Shown here: positions 7,379-13,771 of the stretch, piece after piece
How the letters are laid out: every line of letters starts with the position of its first letter
Numbering within the stretch: position 1 is the first letter of the stretch
NCBI GenBank assembly: GCA_947174225.1
Contig: CAMWIF010000012.1
Location: 1-16,394, forward strand
DNA: 16,394 bases
From: an uncultured Porphyromonadaceae bacterium
GTDB taxonomy: Bacteria > Bacteroidota > Bacteroidia > Bacteroidales > Muribaculaceae
Direction of reading: 5' to 3'
Program-made: the position numbers and the translations under genes
The notes under the pieces: model-generated
The model's database searches: none
Told to the model about the DNA's origin: nothing
What the model saw: only the letters and a program-made list of their open reading frames with translations

Positions 7379-7825
7379 TTATTTTGTTGACTTATTTATA
7401 TCCTCCTCAACGGTTTTAGCACTCTCCTCAACTTCGGATACCTTATCACTCTTTTCCGATTGTTCATCTTCATTTGCCATTACCTCGGCAGCTTTAAACT
7501 CCTCGTCAACCACAATGTTAGTACCCTTTTCAATAGCTTTCATAACTGTATCAACTTCCTCTTCCGAGCGGCCTTCAAGCATCTTGTCAAACTGCTTTGC
7601 AAGCCATTCCTGGCGACCAACGCCATCCTCCTTGGCACGTTGCAAATCCTCATACTTCTCAGCGGAAGCGTCAAGCAGTTCGAAAGTTTCTCCTACAAAA
7701 CCTTTCTCTTCCTCATTGAAGCCCTCTTCTTTCATCAGCTTATTCAAAGCCTCCTCAATCTGTGAATCGTCAAGACCTTCACATGCTTGCAAGCCCTTAC
7801 CAAGTATATCTTCAAAACTTTCCAT
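7379..7825 (-). CDS. Small acidic helical protein, first gene of the AAA+ operon
   Basis: A 148-residue soluble protein, not recognised. Residues 1 to about 115 are Glu-rich predicted helices (IEEALNKLMKEEGFNEEEKG, SAEKYEDLQRAKEDGVGRQE). The last 35 residues are a low-complexity Glu/Ser/Lys/Asp tail that is probably disordered. It has no signal peptide, cysteine cluster or catalytic motif. The ATG at 7825 is preferred over an in-frame TTG at 7852, because the consensus promoter (7850-7881) overlaps the TTG and places the transcript start at about 7843. It is the first gene behind that promoter, and its stop runs into the Shine-Dalgarno of the very basic next gene. The opposite charge of the two proteins suggests direct binding, for example as chaperone or inhibitor (inference only). 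Confidence 0.75.
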   Translation of the reverse strand: MESFEDILGKGLQACEGLDDSQIEEALNKLMKEEGFNEEEKGFVGETFELLDASAEKYEDLQRAKEDGVGRQEWLAKQFDKMLEGRSEEEVDTVMKAIEKGTNIVVDEEFKAAEVMANEDEQSEKSDKVSEVEESAKTVEEDINKSTK

Positions 7826-7849
7826 ATTTCTTACATTAATTATATTTAG

Positions 7850-7881
7850 CAAATTTAAAACTTTTTTCTCACTCTAACAAA
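7850..7881 (-). promoter_or_regulatory. Consensus Bacteroidales promoter of the four-gene AAA+ operon
   Basis: On the - strand TTTG (7878-7881) is followed by exactly 20 bp and then TAAATTTG (7850-7857). This matches both elements of the Bacteroidales housekeeping consensus, TTTG-N19-21-TAnnTTTG. Expected transcription start is about 7843, giving a short leader to the ATG at 7825. Confidence 0.8.
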
Positions 7882-7895
7882 TTATTGTAACATAA

Positions 7896-7927
7896 TTAGC
7901 CATAAAAACCACTGACATTTAGCCATA
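7896..7927. repeat. Direct repeat TTAGCCATA upstream of the operon promoter
   Basis: TTAGCCATA occurs at 7896-7904 and 7919-7927, start-to-start 23 bp, roughly two helical turns. The copies lie about 15-46 bp upstream of the -33 element, where an activator could bind. The repeat is short and could be chance. Confidence 0.35.
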
Positions 7928-7976
7928 TGAAAAAAAGTTTGAATAGCTTCGCAATACCTTTAAATCATTAAATCCA

Positions 7977-7988
7977 CTATACGTATAG
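7977..7988. promoter_or_regulatory. 12-bp perfect palindrome CTATACGTATAG
   Basis: A perfect palindrome in the 202-bp gap between the four-gene operon promoter and the end of the ATPase/nuclease gene. It could be a dimeric regulator site for the operon (about 95 bp upstream of the -33 element) or a chance AT-rich palindrome. Confidence 0.3.
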
Positions 7989-8009
7989 CCTCAACATACT
8001 ATAAGACAC

Positions 8010-8025
8010 TGCCATCGTTATGGCA
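8010..8025 (-). terminator. Small hairpin just after the ATPase/nuclease gene
   Basis: TGCCAT (8010-8015) and ATGGCA (8020-8025) are perfect arms with a 4-nt loop, starting 2 bp after the TGA at 8028-8030. The downstream tract on the - strand (gtgtcttata) is only weakly T-rich, so termination is likely from position but not strong. Confidence 0.45.
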
Positions 8026-8027
8026 TT

Positions 8028-9599
8028 TCAATGAAAATCTACCTTCTTTATCTCCCAGTCTTCGATGCAGCGCGTTTTGGAAGAGAAAGAGGCTCCAATC
8101 AAAAATACTTTGCGCGAATCTGTCTGATATTTCCGCGCATAATGCCTATCCTCGATCTGCTCAATAGCCTCACGTGCTGTATGGTCATACTTCAGCTCCA
8201 CTATATAAATATAATCTTCTGTACAAACCTCTATATCTATACGACCTTCCGAAGTATGAGACTCAGCCTTCGTATCGAGACCAATAATGTCCATCAGAAG
8301 AAAGAAAGCATTGTGGAAGTTATTCTCATTCTCAATTCTAAGCGAATAGTCAATCCCTGCAAAATAGGCTTGCAAAGCTTTCATAGCATCTTCCGGTCTG
8401 CCAAGGATAAAACTGTCTATCAAATCACTGATCACTTCCTTTGGTTTAAGAGCTTTGGATTTCTGATATAGCGGTAATAATTCATTGAAAAAACCCTCTT
8501 TCACCTCACGATTGGGAATACCAAGCTTGAATTTGCGTAGCTTATTGTTATAATTCTTAATGGTGAGGTAGCCCGTTTGATATAACAACGCAATCGGATT
8601 GGGATCAAGCAAATCAAGTCCTTGAAGGTCGCGCAACGAACAGTGAGTGTCAAAAACCTTTTCCAGATCGGCATTTATCCTTTTGAGAGCCTCAGCTACG
8701 ATTGTGGGCTTGCCTGTCTCGTTCCAATAGTTACCAATTTCAGAGTCATCCATAGCGTTGAGAACCGACCACGGATTGTAAATATCGCTACCCATTCGAG
8801 CAAACCTATATCCATCGTAATTCTGTTTGAGTAGATCGCAAGCTTCCTGATAGTCGATGTCTTCAGCCGTAGCCAAATTTTCTATTCCCTCTTTGAAATT
8901 ATCAAGCAGCTCTTTCTCCGTTATACCGCAAATATCAGCATATTCGTTAGAGAATGTTATATCTTTGAGATTGTTGAGGTCAGAGAATACACTGAGTTTG
9001 CTGAATCTGCTGACCCCCGTCAAGAACACAAGCCGAATATGCTCTGCACTGCTTTTGAAGTTGGAATAGATAGCAGCCAACTTCGAGCGGTAATGCTCAA
9101 AGTTGGCACTTTCGTTGAGATTCCCAACTAATGGTTTGTCATACTCATCCACGAGAATCACCACTTGCCGTCCAGTTTTCTTATGAGCAGCCTCAATGAT
9201 ATTACTGAATCTTATTGACAAATCCTGAGATATAAAATTGATATCATACAGCTTCTCCCATTTTCTGAACATATTGTCTGCTACACGGTCAAGTAATCCA
9301 GGGCGGGCATATCTTTCCTGATTAAGATCAAAATATAGTAGCGGATATTTCTGCCAATCATGGTCAATAGAGTCGATATAAAGTCCCTCAAACAACTCCT
9401 TATTACCCTCGAAGAAGTAGCGCAATGTTGAGAGGAAGAGACTTTTACCGAACCGTCGTGGACGAGCGAGGAAATAATATTTACTTCCCGATGTAACCAG
9501 CTTTTCTATATATTGCGTCTTATCGACGTAAATACATCCTACCTGTCGCAAGGACTTGAAATCCTGCTCCCCGATACCATATTTTACTATCTCTCTCAT
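8028..9599 (-). CDS. ATP-binding protein with AAA-ATPase_like and PD-(D/E)XK nuclease-like domains
   Basis: A 523-residue protein of the family very common in Bacteroidales (AAA-ATPase_like, PF09820, with a C-terminal PDDEXK_9/DUF1703 domain). The N-terminal part has the typical YVDKTQYI segment, a P-loop ARPRRFGKSLFLSTL (about 45-59; GKS 51-53) and Walker B VVILVDEYDKPL (146-157; D151, E152). A YDGYRF/YNPWSVL block (about 261-280) follows, as usual for the family. The C-terminal domain carries GRIDIEV (D455) and YIVELKY (E468, K470), matching a PD-(D/E)XK active site that appears intact. Length is full for the family. Its biological role is not established. The ATG at 9599 has a purine-rich gggagaag 5 nt upstream and lies 15 bp after the methyltransferase stop, so it is probably cotranscribed with the restriction-modification pair. 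Confidence 0.9.
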   Translation of the reverse strand: MREIVKYGIGEQDFKSLRQVGCIYVDKTQYIEKLVTSGSKYYFLARPRRFGKSLFLSTLRYFFEGNKELFEGLYIDSIDHDWQKYPLLYFDLNQERYARPGLLDRVADNMFRKWEKLYDINFISQDLSIRFSNIIEAAHKKTGRQVVILVDEYDKPLVGNLNESANFEHYRSKLAAIYSNFKSSAEHIRLVFLTGVSRFSKLSVFSDLNNLKDITFSNEYADICGITEKELLDNFKEGIENLATAEDIDYQEACDLLKQNYDGYRFARMGSDIYNPWSVLNAMDDSEIGNYWNETGKPTIVAEALKRINADLEKVFDTHCSLRDLQGLDLLDPNPIALLYQTGYLTIKNYNNKLRKFKLGIPNREVKEGFFNELLPLYQKSKALKPKEVISDLIDSFILGRPEDAMKALQAYFAGIDYSLRIENENNFHNAFFLLMDIIGLDTKAESHTSEGRIDIEVCTEDYIYIVELKYDHTAREAIEQIEDRHYARKYQTDSRKVFLIGASFSSKTRCIEDWEIKKVDFH

Positions 9600-9614
9600 A
9601 CTGCTTCTCCCTAA

Positions 9615-10979
9615 TTATTTTATAGTTGCGCTTCGGGAACCTGTATAGTGCTCTATTGGTTCACATACCATTCCCTCAAACATACCGTGCATTTTTCTGA
9701 CCGGCTGGTATGAAAAATTCGGTTCAGCAACAAGGGTTTGAGGCAATATAGCATCAATTTGATTGAACAATCGCATAATCGCACGTCCAATAGCCCAAGC
9801 TAAATTTACAGGAACTGCATTCCCAATCTGTTTGTATTGTGCCGAAAGAGACCCACAAAATTGCCAATTGTCGGGGAATGTCTGAATACGAGCATACTCA
9901 CGGACAGTCAATGGTCTGGTTTCTATCGGATGGCATCTCTCTGTCTGTTTCTGAGCAGGTGCACAGGTAAGAGTCAGACTTGCCTCATCCATAGAGAGGC
10001 GGCGTGCCATTCCTGTTTTACCTCCTCCAAGATGATAACTACCTTTCATATATTCTTTGGCGATCTCTTCAGGGAGGTCTCTCCAATCTCCACCCTCCGG
10101 CACAAGTTTCATTACCCGTTCCTTTGCAGGCGGGTATTTCTGGCCTTCACTTTTAGGAACGTCACAGTCGTAAAGGTCACCATAAAAAAAGGCATCTCGA
10201 AGTGTCCGGATATTTCCACATACCGATGGCCATTTGAAATCAACAAGTGGAGCGATGTCATTTCGAATTGCAACAAGGATAAGTCGCTCTCTCTTTTGAG
10301 GAACATTATAAAGAATGGCGCGAAGCACTCGAGGCTCAATCAGAGTATAGCCCAGTTCCGCAATAACAGATTTAATGGTCTCAATGGTTCGTCCGTTATC
10401 ATGTTCTAACAGGCCTTTTACATTCTCAGCCATAAAAACTTTTGGTTGTATTTCTTTTACAGCACGAGCCAATTCAAAGAAAAGGGTACCTCGAGTTTCT
10501 TCAAATCCCAAACGTTTTCCGGCATAAGAAAACGCTTGACAAGGGAAACCACCGGTCAATAAGTCAACTTTACCATAATACGGAGTAAAATCAACATCAT
10601 GAACGTCACCCTGCACCACATTCCACTCCGGCATATTCTTTCGAAGTGTCGCACAGGCATCCTTGTCAAACTCATTAAGGAGCAGATGTTTGAACCCTGC
10701 CTTGTACATACCTAATGCGAGTCCGCCTCCACCTGCAAAGAGTTCGATTGATGTAAAATTTCTTCGTGGCACAACCACACTTTCTTCAGTCCAGGTACTT
10801 TTCAACATAGCTGAAATTTCAGGGAATGAAGAAAGTTCCGAAGCAATGAGATATTTTTTATTATCATTGTCAAGATGGATAACACATTTACCGTTGGCAA
10901 TCCATTTGTCAACAGTGGCACGAGAAACGCCTATAATGTCAGCGAAATTATTCAGCGATATGTGTGTATCCTGAGTCAT
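9615..10979 (-). CDS. C5-cytosine DNA methyltransferase (GGNCC-type) with N-terminal helix-turn-helix
   Basis: A 454-residue methyltransferase that puts a methyl group on C5 of cytosine in the site cut by its partner nuclease. Motifs are in standard order: motif I IELFAGGGGLALG (78-90), motif IV GGFPCQAFS (143-151; catalytic C147), motif VI ENV (185-187), motif VIII QKRERLILVA (228-237), the target-recognition region (about 238-355), motif IX RPLTVREYARIQTFPD (355-370) and motif X QIGNAVPV (384-391). The KQTERCHPIETRP segment resembles GGNCC/GGWCC enzymes such as M.Sau96I and M.SinI. About 55 extra N-terminal residues form an excisionase/MerR-like helix-turn-helix (FADIIGVSRATVDKWIANGK). Comparable extensions in M.SsoII and M.EcoRII regulate their own promoters. 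The start codon overlaps the nuclease stop (ATGA). The exact recognition sequence is inferred from the partner. Confidence 0.93.
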   Translation of the reverse strand: MTQDTHISLNNFADIIGVSRATVDKWIANGKCVIHLDNDNKKYLIASELSSFPEISAMLKSTWTEESVVVPRRNFTSIELFAGGGGLALGMYKAGFKHLLLNEFDKDACATLRKNMPEWNVVQGDVHDVDFTPYYGKVDLLTGGFPCQAFSYAGKRLGFEETRGTLFFELARAVKEIQPKVFMAENVKGLLEHDNGRTIETIKSVIAELGYTLIEPRVLRAILYNVPQKRERLILVAIRNDIAPLVDFKWPSVCGNIRTLRDAFFYGDLYDCDVPKSEGQKYPPAKERVMKLVPEGGDWRDLPEEIAKEYMKGSYHLGGGKTGMARRLSMDEASLTLTCAPAQKQTERCHPIETRPLTVREYARIQTFPDNWQFCGSLSAQYKQIGNAVPVNLAWAIGRAIMRLFNQIDAILPQTLVAEPNFSYQPVRKMHGMFEGMVCEPIEHYTGSRSATIK

Positions 10980-11722
10980 TTGTCATTAAGTTTATCAAAA
11001 CCATCGTATGTCTTAAAAGCGAGGAGATACAGACTGGTGAGAATGTCTGCATGGTCTTTTACGAGTTCTTCATATACGGTGTTTTTAAGAGCGAGACCGG
11101 GGTTATCCTTAACTACGTCCTCAATAATTTGAGGGAGAGCAGCACACAACTTATAGAAGGCATCCTCCACACCAAACACAAGGGCATAGAACTTATCCAT
11201 TGACATCCTACGGATTTTCTTGTGCTCACGGGGTCTGCCATCAAGTGAAACTCTCCAAGCTTCGTCACGGGAACGTTTGGAAATAACTTCGACAAGGTAG
11301 CATGTAGCTTCATCATCGTCTAATAGCTTTCCCTGCATCTTCATATAAGTTTTCTGAGATGATGCTGAATTCATAGTATTATGCTTATTCTTCATCTCAA
11401 CATAGATGTGAAGCTTATCATTCTCTACATCGAAACCGACAGGGGGAACAACCCACCCGTTACCGGCATAGTGGAAAAGATTTTGATGAAAATATCCAAT
11501 ACGGTTGGTGTTAGACTTATCTATCTGACGGAAACATTCATCTTCGACAGCTTGTTGAATCGTCTTGCCGTAAACTTTAGCATCAAAAGTCAGTTTAATC
11601 GGATCAATGATATTTTCATTAAACTGATTAAGAGTGATTTCACGTCTATAAGCCTCTACAGTCTTTTTGACGTGTTCATATATATCCTCATCAGAAATGA
11701 AACCGAGATCGTATTTATGCAT
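10976..11722 (-). CDS. Type II restriction endonuclease, Eco47II family (GGNCC)
   Basis: A 248-residue cytoplasmic endonuclease of the Eco47II family (PF09553), which cleaves GGNCC. The family signature is plain: FHQNLFHYAGNGWVVPPVGF, then VEMKNKHNTMNSASSQKTY, LVEVISK, KIRRMSMDKFYALVFG and a final LPQIIEDV block. The PD-(D/E)XK catalytic set is D98, E109 and K111 (GFD...YVEMK). Nothing is missing and the length is normal. The ATG at 11722 is preferred; a GTG immediately before it (11725) is possible. The stop overlaps the methyltransferase start by 4 bp, so the nuclease is translated first and the methyltransferase is coupled to it. That order would need regulation to avoid self-damage when the genes enter a new host. 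Confidence 0.92.
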   Translation of the reverse strand: MHKYDLGFISDEDIYEHVKKTVEAYRREITLNQFNENIIDPIKLTFDAKVYGKTIQQAVEDECFRQIDKSNTNRIGYFHQNLFHYAGNGWVVPPVGFDVENDKLHIYVEMKNKHNTMNSASSQKTYMKMQGKLLDDDEATCYLVEVISKRSRDEAWRVSLDGRPREHKKIRRMSMDKFYALVFGVEDAFYKLCAALPQIIEDVVKDNPGLALKNTVYEELVKDHADILTSLYLLAFKTYDGFDKLNDK

Positions 11723-11744
11723 CACAATTATAGTTACTTACATT

Positions 11745-11757
11745 AAAGCGGTGCTTT
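11745..11757. promoter_or_regulatory. Inverted repeat AAAGC-N3-GCTTT in the restriction operon leader
   Basis: Perfect 5-bp arms AAAGC (11745-11749) and GCTTT (11753-11757) with a 3-bp spacer lie between the predicted -7 element and the nuclease start. The position suits an operator for the methyltransferase's helix-turn-helix, but no binding data exist and the repeat is short. Confidence 0.35.
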
Positions 11758-11780
11758 GCCTGCGCAAACGCATTTAGATG

Positions 11781-11788
11781 CAAAGTTA
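11781..11788 (-). promoter_or_regulatory. -7 promoter element of the restriction-modification operon
   Basis: The - strand reads TAACTTTG, a perfect match to TAnnTTTG, 58 bp before the ATG at 11722. No TTTG is found 19-21 bp upstream (the region is gagga), so the -33 element is poor. This would suit a weak or regulated promoter. Confidence 0.45.
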
Positions 11789-12117
11789 CAAAAAAATCTG
11801 AAATATCTCCTCTCCCCGTCGGGTTTTTATCCCCTCTCGAAAGACAGAAACATATAAAATTGCTCCAAACAACTTAAAATCATAACTTTTAACCCAATCA
11901 GTAAAAACGAAAGACGTATATCTTCAATTAAGTATTATCATTTGAGGTGCTGAATCTATAACTCAAAACGTTAGATTATGATAAGTTTTTCATTGAGTAT
12001 TAAAACGAAATCCTAAACACTCGTGTACTTCATTATTTTTTGATAGCAGTTCCAATACTATTGAAATAATTCTCTACCATATGTAGGGTGAGCCTGCTTA
12101 ATATCGGGAAAATTGAT
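11789..12117. other. AT-rich intergenic region without a gene
   Basis: This is the core of the 437-bp gap between the divergent restriction operon and the GH43 gene. I find no credible coding sequence or RNA gene. It holds an imperfect inverted structure: TTATCAT (11935-11941) overlapping TTTGAG (11941-11946), then CTCAAA (11962-11967) and ATGATAA (11978-11984). It also holds two CGAAAGAC copies (11838-11845 and 11908-11915). The short CCC-GTC-GGG stem near 11815 followed by TTTTT is too small to call a terminator. Confidence 0.6.
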
Positions 12118-12125
12118 TAACTTTG
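12118..12125 (+). promoter_or_regulatory. -7 promoter element of the GH43 gene
   Basis: TAACTTTG is a perfect match to TAnnTTTG and lies 34 bp before the ATG at 12160. The -33 position shows only a partial match (cctgc), so expression may need an activator. Confidence 0.5.
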
Positions 12126-12159
12126 TCTATTCAATCAAGTTCAAAAAGATAAAGTGATT

Positions 12160-13173
12160 ATGAAAATATTTCCTACTCTCATATTCTCTCTTCTGGCGAG
12201 TGTGCCTCTCCTGAGCGCAGCGCAACCGGGTCAGACTTCGCGTTATGCTCGACCGATAAGACACGATGTACCTCGCGATTCAATTATTCTCAGTGACCCG
12301 GCTGTTATCGCCGACCCTGAAACCGACACTTACTATATGACCGGTACCTCAGGCGTGTTATGGAAAAGTCAGGATCTTGACAGATGGGAGGGTCCATATA
12401 TAGTGGCTCAACCCGATACCACCTCATGGATGGGCAAAGACCCGCAGATTTGGGCTACCGAGATTCATAAGTATAATGATAAATACTACTATTTCGCCAC
12501 CTTCACAAATGATGGCATAATCATAGAAACGAATCAGGAGGGTCAGATTCCACGTCGTGCCTCCCATATACTTGTGGCTGATAACCCAGAAGGACCCTAC
12601 CGCCCTGTTTCATCTGCTGATTATCTACCTGCTGACCGTCCTACTCTCGACGGCACATTATGGATAGAGGATGGTCATCCCTATATGATATTCTGCGGAG
12701 AATGGCTACATAATCAGAACGGAACAATGGAAGCCATACTGCTCTCAGACGATATGGCTTCATCAATTGGAGAGCCTTTTCTACTTTTCCGTGCTTCCGA
12801 CTCGCCATGGAGCCGCGAAAGACGTAGCAACGGAGAGATCTCATTCAACCGTGTTACAGATGGTCCTTGGCTTTTCCGTACAGATACCGGCAAACTCGGA
12901 ATGTTGTGGACCTCATGGATATTAGGTGACTATACCATGGGAGTTGCGTATTCTGAAAGTGGCACTCTGAAAGGTCCCTGGATTCAGGAGCCGGAACCTA
13001 TCACACCGCCCAACCATGGACACGGCATGATATTTACCGATCTTAACGGACGTTATATCCTCTCAGCACACAGCCATTCCGACGTAAATGGCAGATACAT
13101 CCGTCGCCCTGTCTTCTGGGAAGTAGACCTCTCCGGCGACAAATTGAAGATAGTCAAAAAACTTACAGACTAA
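12160..13173 (+). CDS. Secreted glycoside hydrolase family 43 enzyme
   Basis: A 337-residue five-bladed beta-propeller glycosidase, probably acting on arabinose- or xylose-containing plant polysaccharide in the periplasm. Residues 1-20 are a Sec signal peptide (MKIFPTLIFSLLASVPLLSA) without a lipobox cysteine. Family features in order: LSDPAVIADPETDTYYMTGT (catalytic base D46), WMGKDPQIWATEIHKYNDKY (about 90-109), LDGTLWIEDGHPYMIFCGEW (D164, pKa-modulating), RVTDGPWLFR (231-240), LGMLWTSW, MGVAYSESGTLKGPW, NHGHGMIF and a final RRPVFWEVDL. The place where GH43 enzymes usually carry the general acid Glu before GP shows Asp234 (VTDGP). This is either a subfamily variant or a sign of altered activity; E226 is nearby. 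The ATG at 12160 follows a GTG in the same frame but fits the signal peptide better. The gene stands alone, without susC/susD neighbours. The substrate is not certain. Confidence 0.88.
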   Translation: MKIFPTLIFSLLASVPLLSAAQPGQTSRYARPIRHDVPRDSIILSDPAVIADPETDTYYMTGTSGVLWKSQDLDRWEGPYIVAQPDTTSWMGKDPQIWATEIHKYNDKYYYFATFTNDGIIIETNQEGQIPRRASHILVADNPEGPYRPVSSADYLPADRPTLDGTLWIEDGHPYMIFCGEWLHNQNGTMEAILLSDDMASSIGEPFLLFRASDSPWSRERRSNGEISFNRVTDGPWLFRTDTGKLGMLWTSWILGDYTMGVAYSESGTLKGPWIQEPEPITPPNHGHGMIFTDLNGRYILSAHSHSDVNGRYIRRPVFWEVDLSGDKLKIVKKLTD

Positions 13174-13188
13174 GAAATTCATTTTCGG

Positions 13189-13251
13189 CAAAAGTTTCGA
13201 GTATACCCGTAAAGAATCCGATAAAACGACAAAAGTTTCAAGGTATACCCG
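13189..13251. repeat. Imperfect direct repeat downstream of the GH43 gene
   Basis: CAAAAGTTTCGAGTATACCC (13189-13208) recurs as CAAAAGTTTCAAGGTATACC plus C (13230-13250), 41 bp apart, with one substitution and one inserted base. The second copy forms the left half of the terminator hairpin. A further GTATACCCGT lies in the adjacent rhodanese gene (13365-13374), probably by chance. Confidence 0.6.
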
Positions 13252-13259
13252 AAACTTTT
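13231..13259. terminator. Bidirectional hairpin terminator between GH43 and rhodanese genes
   Basis: Perfect 9-bp arms AAAAGTTTC (13231-13239) and GAAACTTTT (13251-13259) enclose an 11-nt loop that itself contains the palindrome GGTATACC (13242-13249). The A-rich left and T-rich right flanks suit termination in both directions between these convergent genes. Confidence 0.7.
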
Positions 13260-13297
13260 AAACTATTCTACACTGCTTCTGCCATTCTATACCTGTC

Positions 13298-13723
13298 TCA
13301 GTCTTTCACTACGGGTAAACCTGCCTTCTCCCAACCAAGTATGCCGCCGTCAAGATCCATTACAGTATACCCGTCTTTAGCAAGCATTTCACCCGCTAAA
13401 AGTGAACGACGCCCACTACGGCAATACACGTAGATTGGCTTGTCTTTTTCAAGCTGATTTGAAACCTCTGCCTGGAAATCAGGTTCCTGCACATCAATAT
13501 TTAAAGCACCCTGAAGATGACCCTCTGCATATTCCTCAGCAGAGCGCACGTCAAGCAGCTGCACATTACCTTTTTCTAATCCATTCTCAAAAATTACCGG
13601 AGAGACCGTCTCAAGTTTCCCCACCGGTTGGGAAGCCTTAGTTGTGGAACTGCATGACATGGTTAATAGTGTTATCAACATTACTCCCAACAGAGCAATA
13701 GACTTTAGGTTAATTTTATTCAT
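13298..13723 (-). CDS. Rhodanese-domain lipoprotein
   Basis: A 141-residue exported protein. Residues 1-23 are a lipoprotein signal (SIALLGVMLITLLTMSC; lipid-modified C24, with Thr rather than Leu at -3). A short linker and one rhodanese domain (about 38-138) follow. Visible are LLDVRSAEEYAEGHLQGALN and the active-site loop YCRSGRRS with catalytic C101, then DLDGGILGWEKAGLPV. The protein would carry sulfur as a persulfide or act on thiols in the periplasm; the real substrate is unknown. No acidic surface-export signal follows the cysteine, so it should face the periplasm. The frame has an earlier ATG (13753), but the -7 element at 13758-13765 puts the transcript start near that codon, and the signal peptide is better from 13723. 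It appears to be a single-gene unit. Confidence 0.87.
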   Translation of the reverse strand: MNKINLKSIALLGVMLITLLTMSCSSTTKASQPVGKLETVSPVIFENGLEKGNVQLLDVRSAEEYAEGHLQGALNIDVQEPDFQAEVSNQLEKDKPIYVYCRSGRRSLLAGEMLAKDGYTVMDLDGGILGWEKAGLPVVKD

Positions 13724-13757
13724 GTGATTTTTTATAACGATAGAATCTCTCATACCA

Positions 13758-13765
13758 CAAAGTTA
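13758..13765 (-). promoter_or_regulatory. -7 promoter element of the rhodanese gene
   Basis: The - strand reads TAACTTTG, a perfect TAnnTTTG match. The implied transcription start (about 13751) leaves a leader of some 28 nt to the ATG at 13723 and argues against the upstream ATG. The -33 region lies in an AT-rich inverted-repeat arm without a clear TTTG. Confidence 0.5.
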
Positions 13766-13771
13766 GGAAAA

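Noticed and set aside
9837..10409. + strand open frame of 190 codons opposite the methyltransferase
   Set aside because: It is antisense to conserved methyltransferase motifs, has no domain of its own and no ribosome site or promoter. The smaller - strand frame at 10112-10339 is likewise only an out-of-frame shadow.
8028..11722. CRISPR, toxin-antitoxin or abortive-infection loci within the accessory stretch
   Set aside because: No repeat-spacer pattern, small antitoxin-like pair or known abortive-infection motif is visible; only the restriction pair and the ATPase/nuclease are supported.
11811..11826. CCC-GTC-GGG followed by TTTTT as a terminator
   Set aside because: A 3-bp stem is too short, and no + strand gene ends nearby for it to terminate.
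13365..13374. Third copy of GTATACCCGT inside the rhodanese gene as part of the terminator repeat
   Set aside because: Only ten bases match and they encode a normal stretch of the rhodanese domain, so chance is the simpler explanation.
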